Assembly (NCBI GenBank): GCA_029891345.1
Contig: CM057005.1
Location: forward strand, 60,777,760-60,841,759
DNA: 64,000 bases
Reading direction: 5' to 3'
Source: Dryococelus australis
Taxonomy: Eukaryota > Arthropoda > Insecta > Phasmatodea > Phasmatidae
Part shown: in pieces, positions 1-11,942 of the stretch
Numbering within the stretch: the first letter of the stretch is position 1
How the letters are laid out: each line of letters opens with the position of its first letter
Made by a program: the position numbers and the translations under genes
Notes under the pieces: generated by a model
Told to the model about the DNA's origin: nothing
The model's input: only the letters and a program-made list of their open reading frames with translations
Database searches by the model: none

Positions 1-76
1 GTTCTGAATTATTTCCTCGAAAAAATAGGTGTCCCTATCTATAAGGGAGTACAACTGCTCTATGTGACTTTCGAGT

Positions 77-322
77 GTTCGAGAGGAAGAATTTGGATGG
101 CTCTTAACAACGGGGGTCCTGATAGCCGATAAGGGCGGAACGAGTTTAGTATGGAGCAGCGCCGGAATGTAAGGGCGGGGGAAATGGGAGATCCACGAGA
201 AAACCCGTGACCAGCGGCATCGTCCGCCACGATTCCCACGTGGATAAAACTGGGAGTAACCCAGTGGCGGAAATCGAAGCCCTTTGTCTTGGTGAGAGGC
301 GAGTGTTGTCACTGTGCCATCA
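77..322 (-). mobile_element. tRNA-derived SINE, family A (copy 1, diverged)
   Basis: Reverse-oriented copy of the roughly 250-bp SINE best seen at 3633-3883. Shared blocks are the GGCTCTTAA tail at the left, the GAGATCC..GAGAAAACCCG middle block and the ..GTCTTGGTGAGAGGCGAG tRNA-like head at the right. It is diverged with small indels, so it is an old copy. Confidence 0.7.
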
Positions 323-330
323 CTGATAGT

Positions 331-1122
331 TAAAAGTTGTAAAAAAAAAAAAAAGCAAAAAAAAAACTGATGAAATGGACACTAGATACCTGAAAGTGAC
401 AATTAGACATGAAATAGTGTTGTAAAGACATAAGATGTAGGACATTTTGTTTTCTTTTATGGAAAATTAAGAAATGCCTAAAACAGACCATATACATAAA
501 TTGAATTGCTATAAATATATTTTACTGATGAAATAAAATGGTTCTTTCTTAACCTAACCAAACTTAACCAAACCTAACCTACATTGTTTGAATTTGATTC
601 AAAGGTTAATAGATGGTTAGAGTTCATATACGCAAAAAGGAATTAAGTGACAAAATACCGTTATTAATATAACAGATATCAGTTAAAACACCCGTTTCAT
701 TAGATTATAACGTTCTACCACAAATAAATCGAGCTGTTGCCTCGCCTATCTGGTACACATAGAATGCGTTTGGCAAACGTTGCGATTTTCAGCAGTGATT
801 TGCGAAGCGCCGCCCTTATTTCGCCGGGAGTCCTTGCATCTTGGCGCCTCATTTCTTATCCAGCGTCTGGCCCTTAACTTGGCGAATATACGAGCGAGCC
901 AGAAGGATGGTGGTGTCCAAACCAGGGATAAATCAGCGCCGTTCGAAGTTGGGGAGGTGGGGAGAACTAGTTGCCAAACGTGTTTTTGAAATGTTATGAG
1001 AAAATTAGAGATATATTGTTGTAGAACATTTAAAGATTATATTATATTAAAACCAGAAAGTATACAGAGTTCATGTGAGTTATTAACGTGGCTATACATA
1101 TTGAAATTTACATGTTATGTTG
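331..1122. other. Unassigned AT-rich DNA with a telomere-like pentamer run
   Basis: No gene is seen. It has an A-rich run at about 341-366 and, at 551-580, six consecutive pentamers of the AACCT/AACCA type, close to the insect telomere repeat TTAGG read on the other strand. Three of the six match exactly. The short open frames have no recognisable product. Confidence 0.4.
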
Positions 1123-1250
1123 CCGACCTTCCGTTGCGCCGCTGGTCTGCCATGCGGGAGATTCTGGGTTCGAATCCTAGATAAGGCAAGTTAGGTCATA
1201 ATTAAGTTTGCCAGCTGTCTCCTGATAAGCCTTCAGGAATAACACCAGAT
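1123..1250 (+). mobile_element. tRNA-derived SINE, family B (degraded copy)
   Basis: Begins GACCTTCCGTTGCGCCGC, carries an exact B-box-like GGTTCGAATCC, and is followed by AAGTTAGGTCATAATTAAG, which parallels the body of the family B copies at 16164 and 34497. The 3' end is not clear. Confidence 0.5.
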
Positions 1251-1383
1251 GACGTTAGTAAGCTTTTCGAATTCAAATTCCAATTAATTTTGTATATAAA
1301 AATTTGTCATGACGAAATTTAACTATCAAATAGATTCTCTCCCAGGAAATGACTGTGTACAGTTAACTATTACCACGGAGTAA

Positions 1384-2470
1384 TTAAGCATACTGAGATG
1401 AAATTGTGGCATGACTGCGAACTCTAGCAACACAGGACAGCAAAATGGCCTCATCGACCAGCGATATGGCTGAACCAATCACCTCCTGTAGAATAACTTG
1501 CCAGACCACAACCCCATCAATATGGAATTTTCCGTAACGTAGACTTTGGTTTCGGTCGGACGAGGATGTATGTGACTTGGCAAAGAGGTCGACGAATGTC
1601 TCTCTCCACCTCTCCAAACTTGTGGAGACAGATCTTGGCTGTGGAGAGGACGTTGAAGAAACTCCCAACCGAATCGCTGAACTGTATCCCTCACCAAGTT
1701 GGCAGTGTATGGGCGGGTGTTATCATGAAGAAGGATAATGCTGTTCAATAGAATTCCATGGCATTTTGACCTTACGGTGGGCTTCAGTTTCTGAAAAATA
1801 TCTTCATAACACTGTGCATTGATTGTGACCCTCCATGCTCGAGAAAATCGAAAAAAAGCAGAGGACCCTTTCCCGTCGATGACTATCTCTGGAACTTGTG
1901 TGAATGGTTTTGTATTTTATCGTTGGGTGGAAATTCATATTTGCACTGTTGGCTTTTCCAATTGCTCTTGGGTTCCAAATGGTGGCACCACGTGTCGACT
2001 GTGGCGACAGTACCGGACAGAAATGCATACGCTTCCTCGTGATATCGTTGCAGATGACCAAGGGATGGAACCATTATCTGGGTGTTTTGTACCTCCGTCA
2101 GATGATGTGGAACCCATTGCGCGCAAAATTATCGGTAGTATAGGTAGTTTCTCATAATGGCGTGCACGGAATCATGGCTTATCCCCACCAAAGACGAATT
2201 TCTTCCACAGTGACTCGTCGGTTTTCTTGGATAAGACCATCCACCCGAGAGTAACATCAGGAGTAATGACCCGATGGGCTTTTCCTGGGCGAGTATTGTC
2301 TTGCAGTGACACAGAACCCTCACGGAATTTCTTATACCACTCCAGCACACGAGAACGTGACATGCTGTGTCCGCCGTATATAGCATGCATGCGACAGTGA
2401 ATTTATCATCCTCTAATTCAATCAGCGGTCATAAAACGAACCCCTCTTGTCTGTTCTTTTTCACCCCCAC
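1384..2470 (-). pseudogene. mariner-type transposase, dead copy
   Basis: Broken mariner transposase read right to left. The N-terminal part has SRSRVLEWYKKFREGSVSLQ, the GVSxG/SRxxVxxWYxxF-type recognition region of mariners. The middle has QRYHEEAYAFLS and TVDTWCHHLEPKSN; the C-terminal part has LLHDNTRPYTANLVRDT and FGWEFLQ..SQDLSP. Mariner is a DD34D cut-and-paste enzyme inserting at TA. The second D (HDN) and third D (QDLSP) are present, but the first (normally in GDETW) reads V, so the copy would be inactive even without its several frameshifts. The total span of about 1 kb fits a full-length mariner gene; I could not see convincing terminal repeats. Confidence 0.85.
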
Positions 2471-3164
2471 CCATTTAAGATGCTGGATAAGTACGCGGAG
2501 CGCTCACCTAACTTCAAGGCCAATACACTAAGCCTAGTGTGCCAATGCACGTTGACTGTGCTTTCCCTGGTTCCGAAGAGATGTCGGTACTATTATGTTG
2601 CCAACTTGCGCGCCATTGCATTTATACGTAGTGATCCGGTTTCATTTGACTTCTACTCATATTTTAACGTAAGCAACGATTAAAATTCTCGTAAAGTTGG
2701 CAGTGATTAAGTCAAACTAGTTCGACGTATTAAAGTCGAACAGAAGGTACGATGTTAGAATTTGTGCTCACTGAATCTGTTCAGTTGATTTTCTGTTTTT
2801 TTTTTTTTTTAAATACACATAAGAGTAGGAACTGACATACCAATATCATACTTAAGTTTTGAATAGCTTCATATTTGTACATTTTTGGCGCACTGATAAA
2901 GTGACAGTGTCCCAGGGAATTTATCATTTTACATACGGCAGAAGGATATATAATTAAATGAGAATTAGATTTGAAGCAGGGCTTTCGAAAGTGCTCCACT
3001 GATTTAAACAGCAAATAGCGACATGCAACACGAATAAGAAAAGTGATACGATACACGACAATGTTGATTCTTAATGTGGCGGAAGGATACAAAATAGACG
3101 AAGTAGTATATCTTAAGCATGGCTCTTAACTCAGTAAACCCCGAAGAACCTTTACGTCTTTTGA
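2471..3164. other. Unassigned spacer
   Basis: No gene or repeat family recognised. A T-run lies at about 2797-2811. Small open frames here show no domain and no biased composition. Confidence 0.4.
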
Positions 3165-3575
3165 CGCGCTGCGGGCAAACTTTATATAGTCCATTCATCG
3201 TTACCTCCAATGTTTCTGAAGTCCTGCTAAAAAGTTATATTTCCAGTATATCCCTACGCCTCAAGCAAACAAAGCTTAACCGAGTCTATAAAATCGCGCG
3301 AGAGGGACAGCGTACCACACTCGTGCGTGCTCAGTGTAATGATATTTTTCATAAGAACTATTTCTTGCTAGGAATAACCAACACACCTATTTTGTCCCTA
3401 CCTTACTCATGTTAATTATAATTTGTAGATAAAATATAAGTAAAATTTCAATGTAACCCAAAATAACGTACTTTTATGTTAACGCAGGTATAAAACATCT
3501 GCTATACATGGCATATTAAAGAAACAATCAAACACATTAAGACATGGACACAGCTATCTGCCTGGGATGAAATGG
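3165..3575 (+). repeat. Interspersed repeat family D, copy 1
   Basis: About 400 bp that can be aligned by eye with 21355-21795 and 22536-22925 and, inverted, with part of 10480-10620. Shared blocks include CAAAGCTTAACCGAGTCTA, AATGATATTTT and ACTATTTCTTGCTAGG. No coding capacity. Class unknown; it may be an old non-autonomous DNA element or a fragment of a larger element. Confidence 0.6.
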
Positions 3576-3632
3576 GGTAAAACCATTTGCGAACTTCACA
3601 GCACGAGCGAGATTATCCTCGGTTACCATTAA

Positions 3633-3883
3633 GGGCCGTGGTAGCTGAGAGGTTTGACTGCTAGTTTCCCACCAAAGCAAACCAGGTTCTATCCCCGGCC
3701 GGATCACACCTGGATTTTCGCTAGTGACAATCGTGCCAGACGATGCCACTGGTCGGTGGGTTTTCTCGGAGATCTCCCGTTTCCCCCACCCTTGCATCAC
3801 GGCGCTGCTCCATTCTCACCTCATTTCACCATCGTCGGCTCTCAAGAGCTTTTAAGAGCCGCCCAAATCTCTCAACTCAACAA
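3633..3883 (+). mobile_element. tRNA-derived SINE, family A, complete copy with 15-bp target duplication
   Basis: 251-bp non-autonomous retroposon. The head GGGCCGTGGTAGCTGAGAGG has a tRNA A-box-like TAGCTGAGAGG, followed by a degenerate B box (GGTTCTATCCCC). The body carries GGGTTTTCTCGGAGATCTCC and the tail CCCAAATCTCTCAACTCAAC. CTCGGTTACCATTAA is repeated exactly at 3618-3632 and 3884-3898, which fixes both ends and shows LINE-type target-primed insertion. Seven copies occur in the window (77, 3633, 6585, 14989, 33775, 42511, 47082). Confidence 0.92.
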
Positions 3884-3898
3884 CTCGGTTACCATTAA

Positions 3899-5220
3899 AT
3901 TTTTAGCAGCCCTCAAGAAATAATAAACGAACAGTGTAAAATTTCTTGGGATTGGTATAGGTCAATACGACGGGGAAAAAAATATACAATATGTCACAGC
4001 AATCAGTTCCCACGTTGATAACAATAGACTTTAAAACGACAATGCCATAGTTTTCGAAAACTACGAGTTTCGATTACCAAATGGAGTAATTTGTTTGTTT
4101 AGTGACATTATGTCCATACCACTTTCTCTGATTATAAAATGCGAGTACAGACGTACGGACGTCGACGCGCAGAAACAAGAAAGTAAGTTCTTTACGTTGG
4201 TACTTGTTGAGTATACTTCAAGGAATCTAAGTTAATCTGACATAAGACATGACATTAAAAATATTCTTGCCTAGCACATAGGTAAAGACTCTACACGATG
4301 AGTAAGTCAAAAATGATATAATATGTGGAAATTTCTTTATGGGTATGTGCAGGCCTAATACACAACTGTGACTTTAATTATGTTAATAAATCAAATGTCT
4401 GAGGTAACCTCAAAAACCGCATTAAATATTATTACCTACTTACCATTCAGAAGACTCTAACACTAGATCAATAAGCCAATACTAAGACAATCCGATGTTT
4501 CAGACTTTTAAGATCCAAGAATATTTAATTTCCTTGACATTATCCCTAACACATACACAACACATATACAACTTCCGCAATTTCCTTCATTAAGTTGCAC
4601 GGCTTTTAAGACTCTCTAAGTGTTCAGTATCCACTTGGCAATTAGTTTCAGTGCATTTCAAAGTAACATGTGAAGTAGCATTTTGTTTGATGACATAAGT
4701 ACAGTTCACGCATATAAAATCGTTTACATTAATATTGTACTGCTCATAAGATATATATCCTAATTTCCAAATGGAACATATAAGGCTTCTTGCTAGGGCC
4801 TATTAATAATCACATATATCATCTGTTCCATACGTCAACGTCAAAGCTTCCAGATTCAGGTTGATACACATTAAAATTCAAGACAAATTACTGGTTTAAA
4901 TATTAAATATTTTTCCAGTACACACAATGGATAATCATTCCTTTTCTTCCATCACAAATATTCTATTCGTACATAACGAGATTTTTCGCTTGTTTTTAAG
5001 TATCTCTAACACTAACAGTATAATAATCACTTGCCCCTAGCACTCTCATGGAGGAAAGAAAATAATTCTAACAAACTTGATTTATAAAATATACAGTGGC
5101 ACTTTTGTTCGATACTCTGCTAAGTGAAACTAAACAGTATATTAATACTTGTTTCTTATTTACATATACAAACAAATAACCGAAATAATAAATTGTTTCA
5201 AATTCATATAAGGTATAAGA
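3899..5220. other. Unassigned AT-rich DNA
   Basis: About 1.3 kb without an open frame of note and without a repeat I can match elsewhere in the window. Confidence 0.4.
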
Positions 5221-5576
5221 GGGTGTTATGGCCCACATAAGGTGTGGGAATGTTGACAGCCGTTATTTATTAGAGGAAGTAACAAACACATGGGCAGTAT
5301 TGTAATACAGTTTCTTGACTATCAGAAAATAAATATTAACAATGATATTGTCTGCATTAAGCATTTATAAAAAAGAATTTTCCAAAAGTTTATCTCCGGG
5401 CCATATTCCCAACAGCACACGTATATAATATGGCCCATCTATTTGTGATTTCGTAGAAAGTGAAAGTTTTCTCATTGAAAGTAACATGAAGCATAGTGCA
5501 GGGGAAATTACTCAGGTATTAAAGTAACTAAGTATAAAGCACAACTTTGAATTGCCAATGAAAAAAAATAGTGCAC

Positions 5577-5610
<34 letters not shown>

Positions 5611-6111
5611 GTCATCATTTCAACACAAGAATTCAAACTGGGTTTCCAAGGACTCCTCTTGTAAACGTTCAAACTTTCTATACAGTGTAGGTAATATGGC
5701 CAATGCATTGGTAATATGGCCCACGTGGGCCATATTAACAACACTGGTGATTTCGACAAACCACCTTCGCAGTAATTTGCATGTAACATATACACAAATA
5801 ACTATACATCCATTCGAGTCTGCATTAAAAAGTAAACCATTACAGAAAATAATTCAAACTAATATGTTGGTTAGATGCATTATTATAATGTAACTTACCG
5901 AGCGAAATATAAGATGCTTTATTTATGCGACGGAGAACTGTCGAACAATGGCGGCTCAACACGACAATCTGCAACTGCTGGTGCCATCTACCGCCTCGAC
6001 GCTCCCTTCTGTACCTCCCGAACAACACGAGACTGCCATCTCGCGCATGCTACACGCAAGGTACGCTCACAATAACAAGTGGGCCGTATTGCCACCTGGG
6101 CCATAATACCC
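5221..6111. mobile_element. Inverted-repeat element with repeated TATGGCCCA motifs
   Basis: The ends are 15-bp inverted repeats with one mismatch: GGGTGTTATGGCCCA at 5221-5235 and the complement of GGGTATTATGGCCCA at 6097-6111. The ATGGCCC/GGGCCAT core, or a close variant, recurs inside at about 5398, 5428, 5694, in both halves of a perfect 26-bp palindrome at 5712-5737, and at 6081. An A-run fills 5581-5608. No transposase is visible, so if mobile it would be non-autonomous. The direct repeats at the insertion site are not clear. Confidence 0.55.
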
Positions 6112-6584
6112 CCAGGCACCTTATATCGAGGCATAGCAATACATTTGAAATCCGGGTAGGGGATCTATAGGGAAAAATTTTATGTTCGTGTCAGCTTGTA
6201 CCCTTACACGATATAACATCGTTTGTGTATCATTTTAATGTGATCTATATAATGAATATCGTTGTTTCATTTAAATTTCACATCTACGGTAGCCTTGCGG
6301 AATTGTTATTTTTTCCCCCTGAAGAAACATACTTATTCAAGTTCTGAATCCAAGTTCTCACGAACCTCATTTCCATGTGCTATGTTTTGTTAGGTGTAAA
6401 TACCCGAGTACGAACAGAGTGAGAGAACGCGTAACTGTGACAGATTAACGATGTCTCTTGTTTGCAGACTCCATCGCCACGTGGCATGTGATATGTTGTT
6501 GTGTGCGCAGAGTATCGAACTCTGTATAAAGAAAGAGAGACAAGAGAGAAGGATAGAAAGAGATAAAGAGAGGCAAGAGAGTGA
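6112..6584. other. Unassigned spacer ending in a GA-rich tract
   Basis: No gene seen. From about 6525 the sequence is a degenerate purine-rich GAGA tract that resumes after the SINE (6835-6912), so the SINE landed inside it. Confidence 0.5.
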
Positions 6585-6836
6585 GTGAGTGAACCGATTT
6601 GGGAGGCTCTTAACAGCGAGGTCTTGATGGCCGATGAGGGCGATGAAAGTGAATATGCAGCCGCGCCGGAATGAAGGGGCGGGGGAAAAACGGGAGATCC
6701 CGAGAAGACCCGCCTATCAACGGCATCGTCCGGCGCGATTCCCACTTGCGAAAATCCGCTGACTCGGCCGGGGATTGAATCCGGTTCGCCTTGGTGGGAG
6801 GCGAGCGTGCTAATGGCTCAGCCACCGTGGCCCCCC
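6585..6836 (-). mobile_element. tRNA-derived SINE, family A (copy 3)
   Basis: Reverse copy. The head at the right end reads GCCACCGTGGCCCC, with a B-box-like GGGATTGAATCCGG; the middle has GGGAGATCCCGAGAAGACCC and the left end GATTTGGGAGGCTCTTAACA. Nearly complete. GAGA-rich DNA on both sides shows that it split a purine tract, though the exact target duplication is blurred by that repetition. Confidence 0.85.
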
Positions 6837-7211
6837 AGACAAGAGATCTGGGGAGAAAGAGAAACGAAAGAGAGAAAGAGAGAGACACGAGAGAAGGAGA
6901 GAAAGAGATTGAATGAGACTTATCGGTGCGAACGCTTGGAATTGAATTCGACTTTGGTACCTCTATATCATGTTAAAGTACATCACAATTTCCTTGGTAG
7001 CCCTTCCTGCGAAAATTCCGTATATCTAGTCTAATGTAAATATTTACTATTGTAGTACGGATGCGCTGCGATATCCATAGAAATACAAAGAAGAAATATA
7101 AACTACTGTTATGAAATTATGCAAAAAACAGTGAGCGAATTGCGGACGAAAGGTGGGCACTTAACTTTAATCATTGATGTATTTAATTTCACAAATACAT
7201 TATCATTTCTT

Positions 7212-8003
7212 GAGGTTGAAGTAAATCAACTGCCCATGGAGCACTGTACCTGACTGTACAATGTGAATAATTAAAAAAAAGAAATTAGTACAGACACCAT
7301 ACAAATTGTCAGAAAAATGTTATTTATGCTGTATTTGAAAGAAGAATGTATATATTTTGCAACATTATAAAATATTACACTAAAATATACTTTTTAAATG
7401 CAAAAAGTTAATCTATCGATAGAGTCCACATTTTCAACAAAATTTAAGCGTATTTCCGTTTTGGATGCTTCGGAAAGCAGAATTAAAAAAAAAACTTCTT
7501 CGAGAAAGATCGTCATAATATTTACTGTGATCATGTGTAATATCATAGTAATAATGTATCATATCAATTTTATAATTAATTTCATTTAGGTCAGCTTCAG
7601 CCATAAATGTTTGTGACAAATGGACGCACATAAAATCAACTATAAAAATAATTTCTTACGTTATTGTTACATTTTTTTACACGCTATAATACTAAACTTT
7701 ATGACGATATTCCATCACGAAGATTTTCTTGTAAATTCTGCTTTCTGAAGCATTCGGAATGTAAATATGTGAAATTTCGTTAAAAATACAGACTATTTAA
7801 ATTGGTTATTTTTAAATTTAAATAGTGTATTTTAGTAAAATATTATATAATGTTGCAAAATATATACATTCTTCTTTCATATACAGCATAAATCGCACTT
7901 TTATGATAATTTTTATGGTGTCTGTACTACTTTTTTAAATGAGTTCTTCAGGTTGTATAGTCGGGTGCAGCGCTCCATAAGCAGTTGCTTTACTTCAACC
8001 TTA
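7212..8003. repeat. Foldback element: about 310-bp inverted arms with a short loop
   Basis: The left arm (about 7212-7525) and right arm (about 7695-8003) are reverse complements with mismatches and small indels. Matching blocks include AGGTTGAAGTAAATCAACTG against the complement of CAGTTGCTTTACTTCAACCT, AAGAAGAATGTATATATTTT in both arms, and GCTTCGGAAAGCAGAATT against GCTTCAGAAAGCAGAATT. The loop is about 170 bp of AT-rich DNA. No coding capacity. This is either a foldback-type transposable element or a local inverted duplication. Confidence 0.75.
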
Positions 8004-9567
8004 ATATGCAAAACAATAAAATCTCACGAGAAATGTTTTTATGCAATATTATATTAACTGTTCCTCATAAGCCGTAATATGTGAACTAAAACATATCGAC
8101 TTATACATACACTCATATGAATCACTAAAACTTAAAAAAAATAATAGTTTTTGTTTATGTGAAGCCAAGACTGTCCTAGGCAAACAGTTATTACTAGATG
8201 GGATTATAATCGAATTTAGACAAATGTATATGCTGTGCCTGTGCTGGTAAATTATTTCCGTAGTTAACTATTCGTAAGAGCGCACGGTAAATGACCAAAC
8301 ATATTACTGTTTTTCTAACAAATTTATGAAAGTTTCTACAGATAAACATGATTCACGAGCATTACATTCAAGTTACAAATTTTTCCCACTTTTTCAGAAA
8401 GTAGCATTAACTTCTACGAAGAACATTTCTAATCCCCTCAAACAGAACATTCGTTTTCAAAGAACGCCAACCCTCAACAGTATTATTCGAGTACGAGAAA
8501 ACTGGTGAAAATTGCGAAGAAGGCCAGGGACCATGACATAAATAATCATCCTTTCTTTTCCCTCGCATCTATTTCCATATTTCATCCCCCACTGACCCCA
8601 CCCTTGGCAGAGAAAAACTTCGGTCTACCGTCATAGCTAAGGTTAAATAGTGGGCACATTTTTCTCTTACCCCCCCCCCCCCTCTTTGGCAAATGAAAAA
8701 CGGGCGAGGGGTAATGCGAGAAATATGTCTTCGTAAATTATTATGCGTGCCTGCAACCAGCGAAGAAACTTTTGTCGAGGGGATAAAAGAAATCATACTT
8801 TTTAAGGTATAAAAATTTAAACATCCACCGCACGGTTTTCAATACGAGATAGAGTACTTTATCCGATAAGTGGCTATCAATCCATGTTCGGAAGAAAGAA
8901 AACGACGCCTGCCAAACGGGAAAAACCAGAGAAACGATATGGCGAAAGCGAATAAAAAATGGCGCATATTTCCCGCTCTTGAATCCCGGTTTCAAAGTGC
9001 TGCCCCATGTAATATCACTTATCCCGAATAAAATATTTAAAATAGCGAAATAAAATTACCTCTAAATGGTGCAAGTGTAGTTTCAACTAAGTTGATAAAC
9101 AAACCTTTTACTTCGGTAAATCCATTTTGGAGTAAAATATGAATAATTTTAAATGTACATTTGTTTTTAATAACGAACATAAATTAAAATATTTTTGTAC
9201 TTTGCAAAAATTAAATTTTATTAAAATGGCACAACTTATATAAAATGTCAGTTAACAACCGAACCGCTTAAATTACTGAAATAAGAATACTGTGTTTTTG
9301 AATTATTTTTTAAATAAGTGATTGAAAAATTCACCAACCATTGTATCAAATACGAGGCAAATATTAATATATTAAATATAATTAGTAGCAAACGACATCT
9401 CATGAGGTACTGATGGAGTCAAAAAATAATTATCCAAATAGTTATAAAACGGCTGTTACATCTCAGAATTGGTTCTAGTAGTGCCCAAACATACGACGCA
9501 AAAACCTATAAAAAAAACCATCCTCAAATTAGTCAGATAAACAATGACGACTGGTTACATATAAGTG

Positions 9568-9660
<93 letters not shown>

Positions 9661-10479
9661 TTTTTGTTTTATATATTTCTTGAACGATGTGTACTCAAAC
9701 ATTCTTATCGTGCTAAGACTACACAGCAAGAAATAATTGTTCATCATGGATTTTAGCAAACACCAAAAGTGATTGAAATTTCTTTCTCATACTTGTTGGT
9801 TAGAAAATTTTATGAATTATTTCTCTTGGCGATAATGACATATCTTGTCATGGTTACTTAACACATTGGGAATGTATTAAACTTGGGGGATATAAATGCT
9901 GGTGTGTACATTTTTTAAGGGAACTCCAACAAGTATACTAACAGTCGTTGTGGAAATGAGCAATAAACTGCAGTTATATGTCTTAATCCTTATACAATAG
10001 TGTAATTTTTTAATTGTATGACCATTGAAAACGAATCCATTCTGTTTTTAAACATATAAACGTAAGAAACCTGAGCAATGAAACACATTGTCACAATTCA
10101 CCTATGGTGTGTTTAAGTTCGTGAGCAATGGAGATATTTTAATTTCTCAATTTATTTTCAATTATCTACAAAATACAATTTCTTCTCCGTAATATTATTT
10201 ATTTTTATTCCTACCAGTCAGTGCAATTTTAATGAAAGTTAAAATTAAAATTTAAGTGCGTGCCACTATCTTTGTATTAGCCTCAGTCCTTTATCCTTCA
10301 TTATTAGTTACACATATACAGTTTATTCGCAGTTTCTTCCCACTTTTTCTAATTAAACCTTTGGAAAATCACCCCATGTGTCACGCATTTAGTTATTTTA
10401 TAAATATGGCATGTATCACAAGCATTTTTTACTTCTGTTAGCATTGAAGTATCTTATTTTTCGCTAAATTTAAATTTTA
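8004..10479. other. Unassigned AT-rich DNA with simple repeats
   Basis: No gene seen. It holds a C-run at about 8671-8684, a long (TA)n microsatellite at about 9570-9651 followed by a T-run, and otherwise AT-rich unique-looking sequence. Open frames across the TA run (alternating Tyr-Ile) are artefacts. Confidence 0.5.
9570..9651. repeat. (TA)n microsatellite
   Basis: Uninterrupted TA dinucleotide run of about 80 bp followed by a T-run. Confidence 0.97.
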
Positions 10480-10620
10480 CGTATATTTTATTTATAAATA
10501 ATACATAATTTATAATAAATATGAAAAAAGTGAGAAAATGTGTGTGTTGGTAGCGCCTAGTAAGAAACAGTTTTCATACAAAATAGAATTACAACTGAGT
10601 GACTTAGTTAAGCTCAGTTT
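10480..10620 (-). repeat. Interspersed repeat family D, fragment
   Basis: Reverse-oriented match to the family D copies: GGTAGCGCCTAGTAAGAAAC followed by ATAGAATTACAACTGAGTG corresponds to the complement of the CTTACTAGGCGCTGCC block at about 21550. Confidence 0.5.
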
Positions 10621-11940
10621 ACACGAAGCGGAGGAATTTCTTGGAAGCAGATCTTTAGCAGGGCTTCAGGAAAGTGTGAACAAGCCGTGAATGAATTATA
10701 AGATCACTACGCCACAGGCATATATTTACATAATTCCAAGCACCCGCCACCCACACAAAAAGACCCCAATTTCTTACAAACTCAGCCGGTCCGTCTGAGT
10801 CTATGCTCTCCTGATAGTCGCACTCTGCATTCGCTGATCACTGCGCCATTGCCCGTCCTTCCGACGATAGCACACACGCGGCAATAAAGGCTATTTAAGA
10901 CTCTGAGACGGAGGCAAGCCGAGGCTTATATATCTCAAATGGCCTGGTCCAGAAGCTTACAAAGTTCCTGTCCCCTCTCTACTAGCTTTTTCCTCTCTAC
11001 TAACACGAGAATGTTCCACACACACTCTGTCTACTGTATCATATCTGTTTAATGCATGAATAATTTTGAATTCTATCCTGTCGACTGGGTTTTTACGGTG
11101 CCTATGCCAGTTTCTCCCAGTCCCTTCTTAGTTATAGCTTAGCTATAAGTTCACTTAGGGAGGTAGTCATGGCCTAAATCCTGGTCATGGCTGCCCAATC
11201 CGTCTTTGCCGCGATGTATGTATCCTTGCATGATTTCCATTCCTTGTAGGTGTAGGGGTTAGGTTTTGAGACGCAGTAAGATCCCGCCATACCCACCAGG
11301 CTTTCACTTAACACTTAGTAATAAGGTATTTAGAAAAAAAAATCCAGAAGTTTCTTCGCACCCTGACTCGCGCCTAGGAAGGTGATGACCAGAAAATTCG
11401 CGCAATGGCTCCCAATTAATTCATTTCTCCAGAGATGGGGGTGATGTCAGTGCCGTTAGCGTTATCGGACCTTGTGCGGTGGCTCCGCCTCCACTCCTCA
11501 GGTTACTGGTGACGTCATCCTGGGAAGGACCACGCCGGGCCAGCCTGAAAGGCGAGGGCAAGGTCGCGGAGGCGATGCAGCCTCGCATAACAATAACTAC
11601 ACTAATATACATGCATGACTCTGACTCAGTAAGGTGTTGGACCATCCGTAGTAAGAAGGCAGGTGGCGATGCGGTCGGGCATGCAGGAAGATCATGCCAC
11701 AGTTAGCGCATTTGACCCTACACATCCGCAGTATTAGCCTCTGGCCCAAGTCGCCATCCAAACGTTCTCGATAGACGAGAGATCTGGGGACATTGCTGGC
11801 CAAGGAAGCATGTTGACATCATGAACGCAGGCTAGAAGACCAGAGATACCCATGCCGTGTGTGGTCGGGCGCAACCCTACTGGAAAATCAGATTGTCAAG
11901 TTGCACGAGGAAGGGAAGCTCACACAGTCACAGAATTTCC
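10621..11940. other. Unassigned DNA, partly GC-richer
   Basis: No supported gene. From about 11.4 to 11.9 kb the sequence is GC-richer than its neighbourhood and reads like old coding or transposon debris, but I could not match a family. Confidence 0.35.
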
Positions 11941-11942
11941 TA

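Noticed and set aside
3633-3720. Possible tRNA genes at SINE heads (also at 6780, 16180, 33790, 34650, 42710, 47100)
   Set aside because: All are followed by the same non-tRNA body and tail, and acceptor stems do not pair; they belong to SINEs.
9529-9759. Tyr-Ile repeat open frames, both strands (also at 20398, 47731, 59012)
   Set aside because: Translations of TA, CA and TG microsatellites.
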